Source: CAWKKW01 sp963850345 (GTDB lineage: Bacteria > Acidobacteriota > Terriglobia > Terriglobales > Acidobacteriaceae). Taken from it: a stretch of 64,000 nucleotides of DNA. The first letter of the stretch is position 1, and each line of letters opens with the position of its first letter. Positions 1 to 8,470 of this stretch are shown here, piece after piece. Where the stretch lies: contig CAWKKW010000001.1 in the NCBI GenBank assembly GCA_963850345.1, forward strand, positions 62,001 through 126,000, given 5' to 3'. Below the pieces are notes generated by a model. It did no database searches, was not told where the DNA came from, and worked only from the letters and a program-made list of their open reading frames with translations. The translations under genes and the position numbers were made by a program.

Positions 1-102
1 GGGGAGGCCGGGCTGATTGTGGTTGGGCGCGAGCATCATGCCGAAGGCCAGCATGGAGCAGAGAAGCAGGACCGAGGCCAGGATGAAGAGGCTGCGCGAC
101 AT
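1..102 (-). CDS. Partial membrane or secreted protein, N-terminus only
   Basis: An open frame reads leftwards from an ATG at 102 and runs off the window edge, giving 34 residues. It starts MSRSLFILASVLLLCSMLAF, a short basic start followed by a strongly hydrophobic stretch typical of a signal peptide or first membrane segment. The family cannot be told from so little. A second ATG at 110 lies in another frame. The gene would be transcribed out of the repeat array that begins about 40 bases upstream, so its promoter must lie in or beside that array. Confidence 0.5.
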   Translation of the reverse strand, partial: MSRSLFILASVLLLCSMLAFGMMLAPNHNQPGLP

Positions 103-139
103 ACGTTCATGGTACCCGGGTTGAGACCAGCGGGAAAGT

Positions 140-546
140 GGTCAGCAGAAAAGCTCTCAGCTAAGAACCGGTCAGCAAAACAACGGTCAGCGAAAAAGGC
201 GGTCAGCAAAACAACGGTCAGCGAAAAAGGCGGTCAGCAAAACAACGGTCAGCGAAAAAGGCGGTCAGCGAAACAGCGGTCAGTGAAAAAGGAGGTCAGC
301 GAAGCAGCGGTCAGCAATGGAGTGGGCCTCTCCGTACCCGACCGCTTTTTTCGCTGATAGTTCCTAGCTGACCGGTTCTTAGCTGAGAGCTTTTCTGCTG
401 ACTGCTTCTCTGCTGACCGCTCTTCCTGCTGACCGCTCTTCTGCTGACCGCTCTTCCTGCTGACCGCTCTTCTGCTGACCGTTGTTTCGCTGACCGTTGT
501 TTCGCTGACCGCTCTTCTGCTGACCGCTTATTCTGCTGACGACTGC
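140..546. repeat. Inverted array of about 24 GGTCAGC / GCTGACC units
   Basis: From 140 to about 315 the motif GGTCAGC recurs on the + strand every 15-16 bases, twelve units, ten of them exact; from 367 to about 545 the reverse complement GCTGACC recurs with the same spacing, again about twelve units. On the left, A-rich linkers of two kinds alternate, giving a 31-base compound unit repeated three times; on the right, CTCTTC-type linkers alternate similarly. The array fills the gap between the 3' end of the helicase gene and the start of the leftmost gene. Function is unknown: a multi-site protein-binding region, a giant hairpin in the helicase 3' UTR, or a mobile repeat are all possible. Confidence 0.85.
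141..402. repeat. Perfect 36-base inverted repeat framing the array centre
   Basis: Bases 141-176 and 367-402 are exact reverse complements over 36 positions, including the irregular unit CTCTCAGCTAAGAACC that occurs nowhere else in the array. Between them lie 190 bases. The perfect match of an irregular segment shows that the two arms were copied as a block, by inverted duplication or conversion, rather than arising from separate short-repeat expansion. Confidence 0.85.
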
Positions 547-550
547 CCTC

Positions 551-2587
551 TCATTCGGAAAAGAAGGCATCGACATCGGCGATCTCCTGCGTGACGCGGT
601 AGGGCGGGAGGCTGTCGAGGAAGACGCGTCCATAACGCTTCTGCTGCAGGCGAGGGTCGAGCAGCATGAGAACACCGCGGTCGTCGAGCGATCGGATGAG
701 ACGTCCGAAGCCCTGCTTGAGGGTGATGACGGCGGAGGGAACCTGGTACTCCATGAAGGAGTTGCCGCCCGCGGCCTCGATGGCCTTCATGCGCGCTGCG
801 ACCACTGGATCGGTAGGGACAGCAAAGGGCAGGCGGTCGATGATGACGCAACTGAGAGCGTCGCCTTGCACGTCTACACCCTGCCAGAAGCTGGAGGTGC
901 CAAAGAGAACCGCGTTGGGAGTTTCGCGGAACTCCTCGATGAGGGCTTTGCGGGGGGCGGTGCCCTGCAGCAGGAGAGGAAAGCCGAGTTCCGCGAGCAT
1001 GCGGTCGTGCATATCGCGCATCTGCTGATAGCTGGTGAAGAGGCAGAAGGCGCGGCCCCGGGTGATCTCCAGAACCTGGCGAATGCGGCGGGCGGCCTGG
1101 TCCTGAAAGCCGGGGTCGCGAGGGTCGGGCATGCCGGGGGGGAGGTAGAGAATTGCCTGTTCGCTATGGCGAAAGTGGGAGGGAACGACCAGTTCCCTGC
1201 CCTCGCGCATGCCGAGGCGTTTGCGGAGGTGTTCAAAGCCGCCCTGCACGGTCATGGTGGCGGAGGTGAGCACGACCGAGGGGAAGTTTTCAAAGAGCAG
1301 CTGATGCAGCAGTTCCGATACATCGATCGGCGTGGCTTGCAGGTGAATGTTGCGGCTGCTTTCGCGCAGGCGGCCAGTGGAGCGGCGTTCGATCCAGAAG
1401 ACGGTGTTGCGCGCGTCGGCTTCGAACATGAACTTGAGGTGTTCGCGGATCTGGGTGACGCGACCTTTGAGGCCGGGAGCTTCGTCGACACCGCGCAGCC
1501 GATCGAGTTCGGCTTCGAGTTGATGGAGGGTGTTGAGGACGCCGAGGTAGACATCGCCGTTGGCTTCCAGAAATTCTTCCCGACCATCGAAGGACATGCG
1601 GCCGTCGCCGGCATAGCCGCCGGTGGGCAGGGCAGCGAAGAGCAGCCGGGCGCGTTCGCGTGCCATGTGAGCCGCGCTCTGGACCGCGCCGCTGAGGGCC
1701 TTTTTGGAACGAAGCAGAAGGTCGACGTCGCGGGCCAATTCTTCAAAACGGACATTGCTCAGGTTGATGCCGAAGTAGTTGGAGGCCACGTCTTCTAGTT
1801 CGTGAGCTTCATCGAAGATGACCGCTGCTGCGTCAGGCAGGACGCCGATGTCGGGTGCGCCCGGGGCGGCCTGGCGAAGGCTGAGGTCGGCGAAGAAGAG
1901 ATGGTGATTGACGATGATGATGTCGCTCTCTTGCGCGCGGCGACGCATCTCCGTGACAAAGCAGCGCTGGAAGTCAGGGCAGGAGCTACCCAGGCAGGCC
2001 TCGGTGCGGGCATCGAGCTTGGCCCAGAGGGGGCTGTTCTCGGGCAAATCGTCGATCTCGGCGCGGTCCCCGGTGTCGGTGGTCTTCTCCCAATTGGCGA
2101 TCTGATGGAACTGGTTAATTTCCTCGAGACCGTTAAGGATAGGCTGATCGCGCAGCGCGTAGAGCTTGTGCCGGCAGAGGTAGTTGGCGCGGCCTTTCAT
2201 GTAGGTGACACGGAGGGGACCGAGCAGCGATTCGAGAAAGGGAATGTCTTTGAAGAACAGCTGTTCCTGAAGATTTTTGGTGCCGGTTGAGATGATGACG
2301 CGGCGGCCGGTACGCAGAGCGGGCAGCAGGTAGGCCAGAGTTTTGCCGGTGCCGGTGCCGGCCTCGACGATGAGGTGCCGGTTCTCTTCGAGAGCGCGTT
2401 CGACGGCTTTGGCCATCTCCAGTTGGCCGCGACGGAATTCATAAGGCAAGCTGGAGCGCGAGAGCACGCCTCCGGGCGCGAAGAAGTCGTAGAGCGACGG
2501 CAGAGAGGAAGCGACCTGGGTAGGCGTGGAGGACACTCGGGAGACCTTACTCCCTATAATAGACAAGCGCAGCCCAGGATTGGACAC
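551..2587 (-). CDS. dinG: DinG/YoaA-type ATP-dependent DNA helicase
   Basis: 678 residues, an XPD/Rad3-like superfamily 2 helicase that unwinds DNA 5'-3' and acts in repair or R-loop removal. Walker A GTGTGKT is at about residues 77-83 and the DEAH box at 259-262 (VIFDEAHELED). Cysteines at about 138, 198, 203 and 209 match the four-cysteine iron-sulfur pocket of this family. The C-terminal helicase lobe contains FGTSSFWQGVDVQGD and the QGFGRLIRS motif. There is no N-terminal exonuclease domain, so it resembles the short YoaA/DinG form. The start is a GTG. It is divergent from der with 45 bases between them; the repeat array follows its stop. Confidence 0.93.
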   Translation of the reverse strand: MSNPGLRLSIIGSKVSRVSSTPTQVASSLPSLYDFFAPGGVLSRSSLPYEFRRGQLEMAKAVERALEENRHLIVEAGTGTGKTLAYLLPALRTGRRVIISTGTKNLQEQLFFKDIPFLESLLGPLRVTYMKGRANYLCRHKLYALRDQPILNGLEEINQFHQIANWEKTTDTGDRAEIDDLPENSPLWAKLDARTEACLGSSCPDFQRCFVTEMRRRAQESDIIIVNHHLFFADLSLRQAAPGAPDIGVLPDAAAVIFDEAHELEDVASNYFGINLSNVRFEELARDVDLLLRSKKALSGAVQSAAHMARERARLLFAALPTGGYAGDGRMSFDGREEFLEANGDVYLGVLNTLHQLEAELDRLRGVDEAPGLKGRVTQIREHLKFMFEADARNTVFWIERRSTGRLRESSRNIHLQATPIDVSELLHQLLFENFPSVVLTSATMTVQGGFEHLRKRLGMREGRELVVPSHFRHSEQAILYLPPGMPDPRDPGFQDQAARRIRQVLEITRGRAFCLFTSYQQMRDMHDRMLAELGFPLLLQGTAPRKALIEEFRETPNAVLFGTSSFWQGVDVQGDALSCVIIDRLPFAVPTDPVVAARMKAIEAAGGNSFMEYQVPSAVITLKQGFGRLIRSLDDRGVLMLLDPRLQQKRYGRVFLDSLPPYRVTQEIADVDAFFSE
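2549..2560 (+). promoter_or_regulatory. Candidate -10 element for der (ACTCCCTATAAT)
   Basis: A perfect TATAAT sits at 2555-2560, reading towards der, about 70 bases before its probable start and inside the helicase N-terminal codons. The same 12 bases ACTCCCTATAAT recur at 9986-9997 upstream of the GNAT/trmFO pair. No good -35 hexamer is visible at 17 bases upstream, so the promoter call rests on the -10 and its recurrence. Confidence 0.4.
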
Positions 2588-2632
2588 GCGGGCGTGGGTC
2601 AGTCCCGCAGCGCGGAATGAGCGAGTCCCCCG

Positions 2633-4417
2633 TTGAAACTAAGCAAACGCGCCCCGAAGCGACCAGGCAGAAATCCGAAGAAATATACAGGTCCCAAGGG
2701 TGACACCTCCCCGAAGGATCGCAAGAAGACCTCGGCGCCTGCGCGGCCCGCGAAGCAGAAGTCGAATTCGCCAGGACATCGCAAGCCTAAGCCGGGAGCG
2801 GCGGCCGCGTCTGCAGCGAAGCCGGCGCTGAAACCCAAGCCGGTGGTGCGGGAGCGGCGGCGGCCGGAACCGGTCGAGTATGACGAACAGCGACGCGCAG
2901 AGCCGGTGGAGTATGAAGAGACGCAGATTCGGGAGGCTCCGCAGCCGACGACGCTAGTCGCGCACCCTGTGAATCAGCCGACGGTGGCGCCTCTGTTTGC
3001 CATTTGCGGCAGGCCGAATGTGGGGAAATCCACGCTGTTTAACAAGCTGACTGAGTCGCGGCGTTCGATCGTGGGCGACGAGCCGGGCATCACGAGAGAT
3101 CGCATTTACGGCGAGGTGCATTGGGAGGGCAAGGTCGCGCGGGTGGTGGATACGGGCGGCATTGTTCCGGATGATGAAGCGCTGATTCCGGCAGAGATTT
3201 ATCGGCAGGCGCGCATTGCGCTGGAAGAAGCCGAATGCATCGTGATGGTGGTGGACGGGCGAACGGAGCTGGCTTCGCCGGATTTTGATCTGGCGAAGGC
3301 GCTCTTGAAAAGCGGCAAGACGACGCTCCTGGCGGTGAACAAGATCGATACCGAGGAGATGATCGCGGCAGCGGAGAATTTTCGCCGCCTAGGCTTCAAG
3401 ACGATCGTGCCGGTATCAGCGGAACACAGTATCGGATTCGGCGATCTGCTGGACCTGGTGTTCGAGAATCTGACGTTCCCTGAGGCGGCTGCGCCGGCGA
3501 GTGAACCGGTGGAGCCCGAGTACCTGGGCACACCCGCGGTCGAGGGCCTCGAAGAAGAACGTCCGCTGCATCGCTCGCATGGTGCGTTTGAACTGCAGGA
3601 GACGAAGGTTGCGATTATCGGACGACCAAACGTGGGCAAGTCCACGCTGTTGAATGCGCTCACGGGCAGTTCGCGGGCGATCGTGTCCCCGATTGCCGGG
3701 ACCACGCGCGATGCGGTCGATGAGGTGATGGAGTTTCAGGGATCGCAATTTCGGTTTGTGGACACAGCGGGCATTCGACGCAAGGGCAAGACCACGGAGA
3801 TGGCGGAGAAGCTCTCGGTAGTGATGGCGATTCGTCACCTCGAAGCGGCCGACCTGGCGCTGCTGATGATCGATGCGACTGAAGGCGTAACCGGGGCGGA
3901 CGCGACGATTGGCGGCTACGCGCACGAGAGCGGGCGTTCCGTAATCATCGTCATCAACAAGTGGGACCTGGTGACGACGGCGCGGACAGACGGCAAACCT
4001 CCGGCGGATCGCGTGGTGTACGAGGAGCAGGTAAGGCGCGCGCTGAAGTACCTGAGCTACGCACCGGTGGTGTTCATTTCTGCGTCAGAGGGCAAGAACC
4101 TGAGCCGGGTGCTGCAACTGGTGAAGAGGGTCGCCGCGGAGCGACGCAAGCGAGTGACGACGGGACAAATGAATCGCTTCCTCGAGCGAGTGGATTTTGA
4201 ACGCGCCACGGTGCCGATGGCGAAACGGCTGCGCATTTACTACATGACGCAGGCTGCGGTCGCGCCGCCGACGTTCGTGTTGTTTGCGAATCGGCAGATC
4301 AAGCTGCACTTCTCGTTCGAGCGATTTCTCGAGAATCAGATTCGGGAGGCGTTCGGATTTGAAGGCTCGCCGATCTGGTTCAAAGTGCGGGCGAGAAACG
4401 AGCAGAGAGCGGAGTAA
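2633..4417 (+). CDS. der: Ribosome assembly GTPase Der (EngA)
   Basis: Double-GTPase protein needed for 50S subunit maturation. The first G domain has GRPNVGKST at about residues 126-134, VDTGGI and NKID; the second has GRPNVGKST near residue 330, DTAGIRRKGK and NKWD; the KH-like domain fills the C-terminus. At 594 residues it is well over 100 longer than usual: the first ~120 residues form a Lys/Pro/Ala-rich basic tail. The frame opens at a TTG at 2633; no in-frame ATG occurs before the first G domain, but later in-frame GTG codons (KPVVRE at ~70) could shorten the tail. An ATG at 2617 begins a different short frame. Divergent from the helicase. Confidence 0.93.
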   Translation: MKLSKRAPKRPGRNPKKYTGPKGDTSPKDRKKTSAPARPAKQKSNSPGHRKPKPGAAAASAAKPALKPKPVVRERRRPEPVEYDEQRRAEPVEYEETQIREAPQPTTLVAHPVNQPTVAPLFAICGRPNVGKSTLFNKLTESRRSIVGDEPGITRDRIYGEVHWEGKVARVVDTGGIVPDDEALIPAEIYRQARIALEEAECIVMVVDGRTELASPDFDLAKALLKSGKTTLLAVNKIDTEEMIAAAENFRRLGFKTIVPVSAEHSIGFGDLLDLVFENLTFPEAAAPASEPVEPEYLGTPAVEGLEEERPLHRSHGAFELQETKVAIIGRPNVGKSTLLNALTGSSRAIVSPIAGTTRDAVDEVMEFQGSQFRFVDTAGIRRKGKTTEMAEKLSVVMAIRHLEAADLALLMIDATEGVTGADATIGGYAHESGRSVIIVINKWDLVTTARTDGKPPADRVVYEEQVRRALKYLSYAPVVFISASEGKNLSRVLQLVKRVAAERRKRVTTGQMNRFLERVDFERATVPMAKRLRIYYMTQAAVAPPTFVLFANRQIKLHFSFERFLENQIREAFGFEGSPIWFKVRARNEQRAE

Positions 4418-4614
4418 GGGCGCCCGTTTTGGGCTCCTGTCCCGTTTTGAAACCGACGTAACCTCGCTTGTCGCTTTGCAGTGCGCGCCGGGACAACCCG
4501 TGTTCCGAGGCGAGATAAAATCGTACTGTTCTCCAACGACACAGAGCTTTTCCGGGCCTCCCCTGCTTTGGCTTGATTGGCTGTTTTTCCGCACAGTTTT
4601 CCCTGTGGAGACCG

Positions 4615-4896
4615 ATGAGTACGTGCACGCCTAGTTACCGGCTGGACCTGACGGAGGAGCAACTGGTGCTGCTGGTGGCCATGCTGGGCGTGGCGCTCGA
4701 AGATGCGCCGATGTCCCCTGCCCCAATGCACAGCGACGACATTCTGCACGTGATGCGGTCACTTGCCCGCGTGGTGCTGGCGGTGGACTTGCCGGGCGAG
4801 TTGCGGGAGATACTCGGACCGGCGCTCACTCGCCTGATGGTCACAGCGGTGTCTCCGCCAAATCTGCCCGCGGGGATTCATTCGAAAAAGCATTGA
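4615..4896 (+). CDS. Small hypothetical protein
   Basis: 93 residues from the ATG at 4615, preceded by GTGGAG at a suitable distance. The protein is rich in Leu, Val and Met (DLTEEQLVLLVAMLGVALED) and looks like a helical cytoplasmic protein without signal peptide or cysteine motifs. The frame is open further upstream, but no ribosome site supports an earlier start. I do not recognise the family. It stands alone between der and the convergent moeA. Confidence 0.6.
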   Translation: MSTCTPSYRLDLTEEQLVLLVAMLGVALEDAPMSPAPMHSDDILHVMRSLARVVLAVDLPGELREILGPALTRLMVTAVSPPNLPAGIHSKKH

Positions 4897-4982
4897 AACG
4901 GGCACTGCCATTTCGTACGGCTGGTCGCAATTGACGCGGCCCCCTTCGGATCAGCGGACCTCCTCTCACCATTTCGCGAAAC

Positions 4983-6269
4983 CTAGGGCAGCAGGATGTT
5001 GAGAGTCTCGCCTGCCTGGAGAGATTCACGGTCCGGCGGAACGATTAGGAATGCATTGCTGGCGGCGGTTGCAGCTACGTCTCCTGAGCCTTGCCAGGCC
5101 ACCGCCGTGACCTGCGGCGGCAAGTTGTAGTCGAGCACTGCGGGCAGAAATCGGGTGAGCCCGGCCTTGACGCGGAGATCGGCGGCGAGTTGTGCCTGCA
5201 CAAACCGCGGACCCGCGAAGGTCTGCCCAGCCAAGGCCGCGAGCAACGGCTCGACGAATAGCGCAAATGTAACCATGGTGGATACAGGATTGCCCGGCAG
5301 TCCGAAGAAGTAGCGCGTTTCGTTTTTCAGGGGCAGCCTGCCGAAGACGACCGGTCGACCGGGTTGGATCTGTGCACCGGTGAAGAAGAATTCGGCGTGG
5401 TGCGCATGCAGGACTTCTTCGACCAGGTCATAACGCCCCATCGAAACGCCGCCGGAGAAGAGCAGCAAGTCAGCGTCCAGCGAGTTCTTGATGGCTTCAT
5501 GAATCGCTTCGCGCGTGTCGCGAACGATGGGAAGGCGAATGGCCTCGCCGCCGGCGTTCTCGATCTGTGCCGCGAGCGAGTAACTGTTGGAGTTACGAAT
5601 CTGGTAGTCGCGGGGAGTCTCGTCGACTTCGACGAGTTCATCGCCGGTGGCGAGTACAGCGACGCGAGGGCGCGGGTAGACCTCGAGTTGCGCACATCCG
5701 CAGGAGGCGGCGACGGCGAGGTGCCGGGCTGCGAGGCGAACACCCGCTGGAAGCACGACGACTCCGGCGCGAGCCTCAGCGCCGGCGGGGACAATGTTCT
5801 CGCCTGCGCGAATAGAGCGACCGGGATTGAGCCGAAGGCGGCGGGAGGCGCCGTCGTAGGCGACATGTTCCACCATGACGACACAATCGGCATCGTGAGG
5901 AACGGGAGCGCCGGTCATGATCTCAACCGCCTCGCCGCGGGAAAGGGGCAGATCGCCCGCGGGTTCTCCGGCGCGGATCTGGCCGATGACCTGGAGGGAC
6001 GCGTCTGGAAGCAGGTCGGCGGCGAGGCAGGCGAAGCCGTCGCGAGTGGAGCGACGAAACGGAGGCTGATCGCGATCGGCGCGTACGGGTTGCGCGAGGA
6101 CGCGACCGAGCGCGGAGAGCAGCGAAACCGATTCGAATGGTCGAGGGAGGTTAAGCGCTTCGGCGTGTTCGCGCACGGTTCGGGCGGCGTCCGCGTAAGA
6201 GAGGATGAGGGGCTGGGATTCCACGGTTTGGATTGTAGTGGAAGGGACAAGAGTGAGGCGAAGAGGCAA
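4983..6269 (-). CDS. moeA: Molybdopterin molybdenumtransferase MoeA
   Basis: Inserts molybdate into adenylylated molybdopterin, the last step of molybdenum cofactor synthesis. Family signatures are all present: STRDGFA, EIMTGAPVPHDADCVV, VLATGDELVEV, IRNSNSY, FSGGVSMGRYDLVEE and the GLPGNPVS loop of the MogA-like domain III, followed by the beta-barrel domain IV. The longest frame starts at a TTG (6269, 428 residues); a GTG at 6224 gives 413 residues, nearer the usual length, and neither has a clear ribosome site. moaC (13.2 kb), a MoaD-like gene (41.8 kb) and an HTH-Mop regulator (53.5 kb) lie elsewhere in the window. Confidence 0.95.
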   Translation of the reverse strand: MPLRLTLVPSTTIQTVESQPLILSYADAARTVREHAEALNLPRPFESVSLLSALGRVLAQPVRADRDQPPFRRSTRDGFACLAADLLPDASLQVIGQIRAGEPAGDLPLSRGEAVEIMTGAPVPHDADCVVMVEHVAYDGASRRLRLNPGRSIRAGENIVPAGAEARAGVVVLPAGVRLAARHLAVAASCGCAQLEVYPRPRVAVLATGDELVEVDETPRDYQIRNSNSYSLAAQIENAGGEAIRLPIVRDTREAIHEAIKNSLDADLLLFSGGVSMGRYDLVEEVLHAHHAEFFFTGAQIQPGRPVVFGRLPLKNETRYFFGLPGNPVSTMVTFALFVEPLLAALAGQTFAGPRFVQAQLAADLRVKAGLTRFLPAVLDYNLPPQVTAVAWQGSGDVAATAASNAFLIVPPDRESLQAGETLNILLP

Positions 6270-6352
6270 GCGGAGGGCGACGAGGACTTGCAGAAGCGGA
6301 GAGCGTGCCAGGAATTCGCGGAAGGCAATTCGTCAGGAGTGACGCACAATGC

Positions 6353-6384
6353 AAAACGCCCGTAGACGGGTTTGTCTACGGGCG
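6353..6384 (-). terminator. Rho-independent terminator after the TPR gene
   Basis: An 11 bp perfect stem (6357-6367 with 6374-6384; CGCCCGTAGAC and its complement) around a six-base loop, followed on the minus strand by TTTT (6356-6353). It lies downstream of the secreted TPR gene and about 85 bases upstream of moeA, separating the two minus-strand units. Confidence 0.8.
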
Positions 6385-6517
6385 CTTAGCAGATCGGTAG
6401 CCCTCCCCCAAGTGCTACCCATTGAGAAGACTTTACCTGGGTACAGCGAAAATGCCTATACCCAGTTCGTTCGTAGAGCCGACCATGAAGTAACCGAACG
6501 CGGTTACAGATGTTGCG

Positions 6518-7603
6518 TTACTTCTTACCCGCCTTATAAGTGCTCTTGACAGTCTGACCCATCTCGGCGAGTACGGATTTGGCTTCGGCTGCAAACTGGC
6601 CATCGGGCGCCAGTTCGAGATACTTCTGATAGGCTTCGGCGCAACCCGGGGGCGCAATGATCTTCTGCGTCTTGGGATCGACGGAGGCCTTGTTGATCAG
6701 CGCCTGACCCTTCAAGTAGTAAGCAATCGGCTTGGAGGGATCAGCGGCAATGGCCTTGTCGGCAGCAGCGGCGGTGCCATCCGGTTGGTTGAGGCGAGAG
6801 AGAATGATCGCTTCGTTGGTGTAGTACATGCCGGCTCCGGAAGGGTTCACCTTGGCGGCGGCATCATAGGCGGCGGAGGCTTCGGGAACCTTCTGCAGAT
6901 TGGCGTAGACCTCGCCGAGTGCATTGTTCGCAGAGCCTTCGACCTCGGGGTTGGGCTTCTTGCTGGCAGCGTCGAGATCGACGGCCTTCTTAAGCGAGGT
7001 CGCGGCGTCGTCGTACTTCTTCAGACCGGATTGAGCAACGCCCAACTCATACCAGAGCACACCGGCATCCGGCTTGGCCTGGGTCGCTCCCAACATCAGG
7101 GTTTCGGCCTCGGCGAAGTTTTTTGACTTATTGTCGGCGCGTGCCTGAACCAGGTTGGTATTCAGGTTCTTGATCTGCGAGTTTTCCTTGAGCACGTCGG
7201 CATTCTTCTTGCGCACATCTTCAATCTGTTTGCGCTGCTCCGGCGTCATCTTGGAGACGTACTCAGGACGGCCCATGTCATCGTCCTGCGCGGTATCGGC
7301 GCCGGCAGTGATCTTCACGTTATCGATCTGATCGAGGATCTTATCTTTGGGCGTATCGGGCCGGCGCAGCAACAGGGTGTAGGTCTCGGGCGCGATGTTA
7401 TCGCCGGTGTAGTTGCCGTTCGCGTCGGTGTTAAAGGTGTACTTGGCAGTCTTACCGTCGGTGGTAAGAGTGACGATGCCATCGGCCACGTTTGCGCCGA
7501 CCGGATCCTGGACGTGTCCGTGGATCTTGCCCATCTGACTGTGTGCAAGGGCCGGCATGAAGACGAGCAGCGCAGACGCCAGCACGAGGGTAATCTTCCG
7601 CAT
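6518..7603 (-). CDS. Secreted TPR protein with N-terminal carboxypeptidase-regulatory-like domain
   Basis: 361 residues from the ATG at 7603, which has GAGGAGAGAAC just upstream; the frame stays open to 7657. The signal peptide is MRKITLVLASALLVFMPALA. Residues ~25-95 form a beta-sandwich of the carboxypeptidase-regulatory/Cna-B kind (GHVQDPVGANVADGIVTL, then NTDANGNYTG). The rest is alpha-helical tetratricopeptide repeats, e.g. LWYELGVAQSGLKKYDDAAT and NALGEVYANLQKVPEASAAY. It is probably a periplasmic or outer-membrane-linked scaffold; no enzyme motif is seen. The layout is common in acidobacteria. It ends at a strong terminator. Confidence 0.85.
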   Translation of the reverse strand: MRKITLVLASALLVFMPALAHSQMGKIHGHVQDPVGANVADGIVTLTTDGKTAKYTFNTDANGNYTGDNIAPETYTLLLRRPDTPKDKILDQIDNVKITAGADTAQDDDMGRPEYVSKMTPEQRKQIEDVRKKNADVLKENSQIKNLNTNLVQARADNKSKNFAEAETLMLGATQAKPDAGVLWYELGVAQSGLKKYDDAATSLKKAVDLDAASKKPNPEVEGSANNALGEVYANLQKVPEASAAYDAAAKVNPSGAGMYYTNEAIILSRLNQPDGTAAAADKAIAADPSKPIAYYLKGQALINKASVDPKTQKIIAPPGCAEAYQKYLELAPDGQFAAEAKSVLAEMGQTVKSTYKAGKK

Positions 7604-7699
7604 TGTGTTCTCTCCTCGGATCGTTCCACTCGGTTCGGACTCCGGTGTCAGATCCATAACAATCGTCGCGATCGCTCTGTCGTGCGGGCGATTCGCGGG

Positions 7700-8416
7700 T
7701 TACTGGCTAAGAGCAAGCGTGGCATAAGGGAGCGGGTCTTCGGCGCCTGCTTCTCGAAACGCCTTAAGCCTGAGAACACAGCTGTCGCATACGCCACATG
7801 CCTTCTCTTCGCCGGAATAGCATGACCACGTTAAATGGAAGGGCACGGACAATTCAAGGCCGAGCCCGACGATCTGATTCTTCCGCATATGGATGAGCGG
7901 AGTGACGACTTCGATGTCCCCGTCACGCGTGCCGGTACGAATAAGTTGCTGAAAGGCATGGTAATAGGCCGGACGGCAGTCGGGATACCCGGAGCTGTCC
8001 TGTTCGACGGCCCCGATATAAACATGATGAGCGCCCAGCACCTCGGCCCAGCTTACGGCAGCGGAGAGGAAGTGGGCGTTGCGGAAGGGAACGTAGGTGA
8101 CCGGTATTTCGTTGCCGATGGCGGCCGGGTCTGGGGCGGGAGGCACGTCGATGGCAGGGTCCGTGAGTGCGGAACCGCCAATGCGTCGGAACAGGTCGGT
8201 GCGCAGGGGCAGGAACTGGCGAATGCCAAGCTGCTCAGCGACGGCCTGGGAACTTCGCAGTTCCCGCTGCTCTGTGCGCTGGCCGTAACTGAAGTGGAGC
8301 GCGTAGGTGTCGTAGTCGCGGGCGGCAAGAGCACCGCAGACGGTCGAATCCATTCCGCCGGAGAGACACACGACGGCACGAGGACGAGACAGAGTCGTGG
8401 GAGAGACATTCGGCAC
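7700..8416 (-). CDS. queC: 7-cyano-7-deazaguanine synthase QueC
   Basis: 238 residues. Converts 7-carboxy-7-deazaguanine to preQ0 using ATP and ammonia, in queuosine synthesis. The PP-loop is VVCLSGGMDSTV near residue 17-28; LHFSYGQRTEQRE follows as in the family; the zinc site near the C-terminus is CYSGEEKACGVCDSC with four cysteines in the expected spacing. Length is normal. No other queuosine gene is adjacent; the gene is transcribed towards the TPR gene with about 95 bases between. Confidence 0.95.
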   Translation of the reverse strand: MPNVSPTTLSRPRAVVCLSGGMDSTVCGALAARDYDTYALHFSYGQRTEQRELRSSQAVAEQLGIRQFLPLRTDLFRRIGGSALTDPAIDVPPAPDPAAIGNEIPVTYVPFRNAHFLSAAVSWAEVLGAHHVYIGAVEQDSSGYPDCRPAYYHAFQQLIRTGTRDGDIEVVTPLIHMRKNQIVGLGLELSVPFHLTWSCYSGEEKACGVCDSCVLRLKAFREAGAEDPLPYATLALSQ

Positions 8417-8470
8417 GACTCTATCCTATCGCTGTCGGTGGAACGATGTCGTGTCGCGGGTCACACGAGA

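Noticed and set aside
19..357. 112-residue open frame through the left arm of the repeat array
   Set aside because: It is only the translation of the repeat (SAKQRSAKK-like) and opens inside the antisense of the leftmost gene; no ribosome site.
140..546. CRISPR array
   Set aside because: Units recur every 15-16 bases with no 30-40 base unique spacers, the arms are in opposite orientation, and no cas gene is present.
866..1798. 310-residue + strand frame opposite the DinG-type helicase
   Set aside because: Antisense shadow; the helicase motifs on the minus strand explain the region.
6270..6352. Molybdenum cofactor riboswitch upstream of moeA
   Set aside because: The leader shows no recognisable Moco-element stems; only the terminator hairpin of the neighbouring gene is present.
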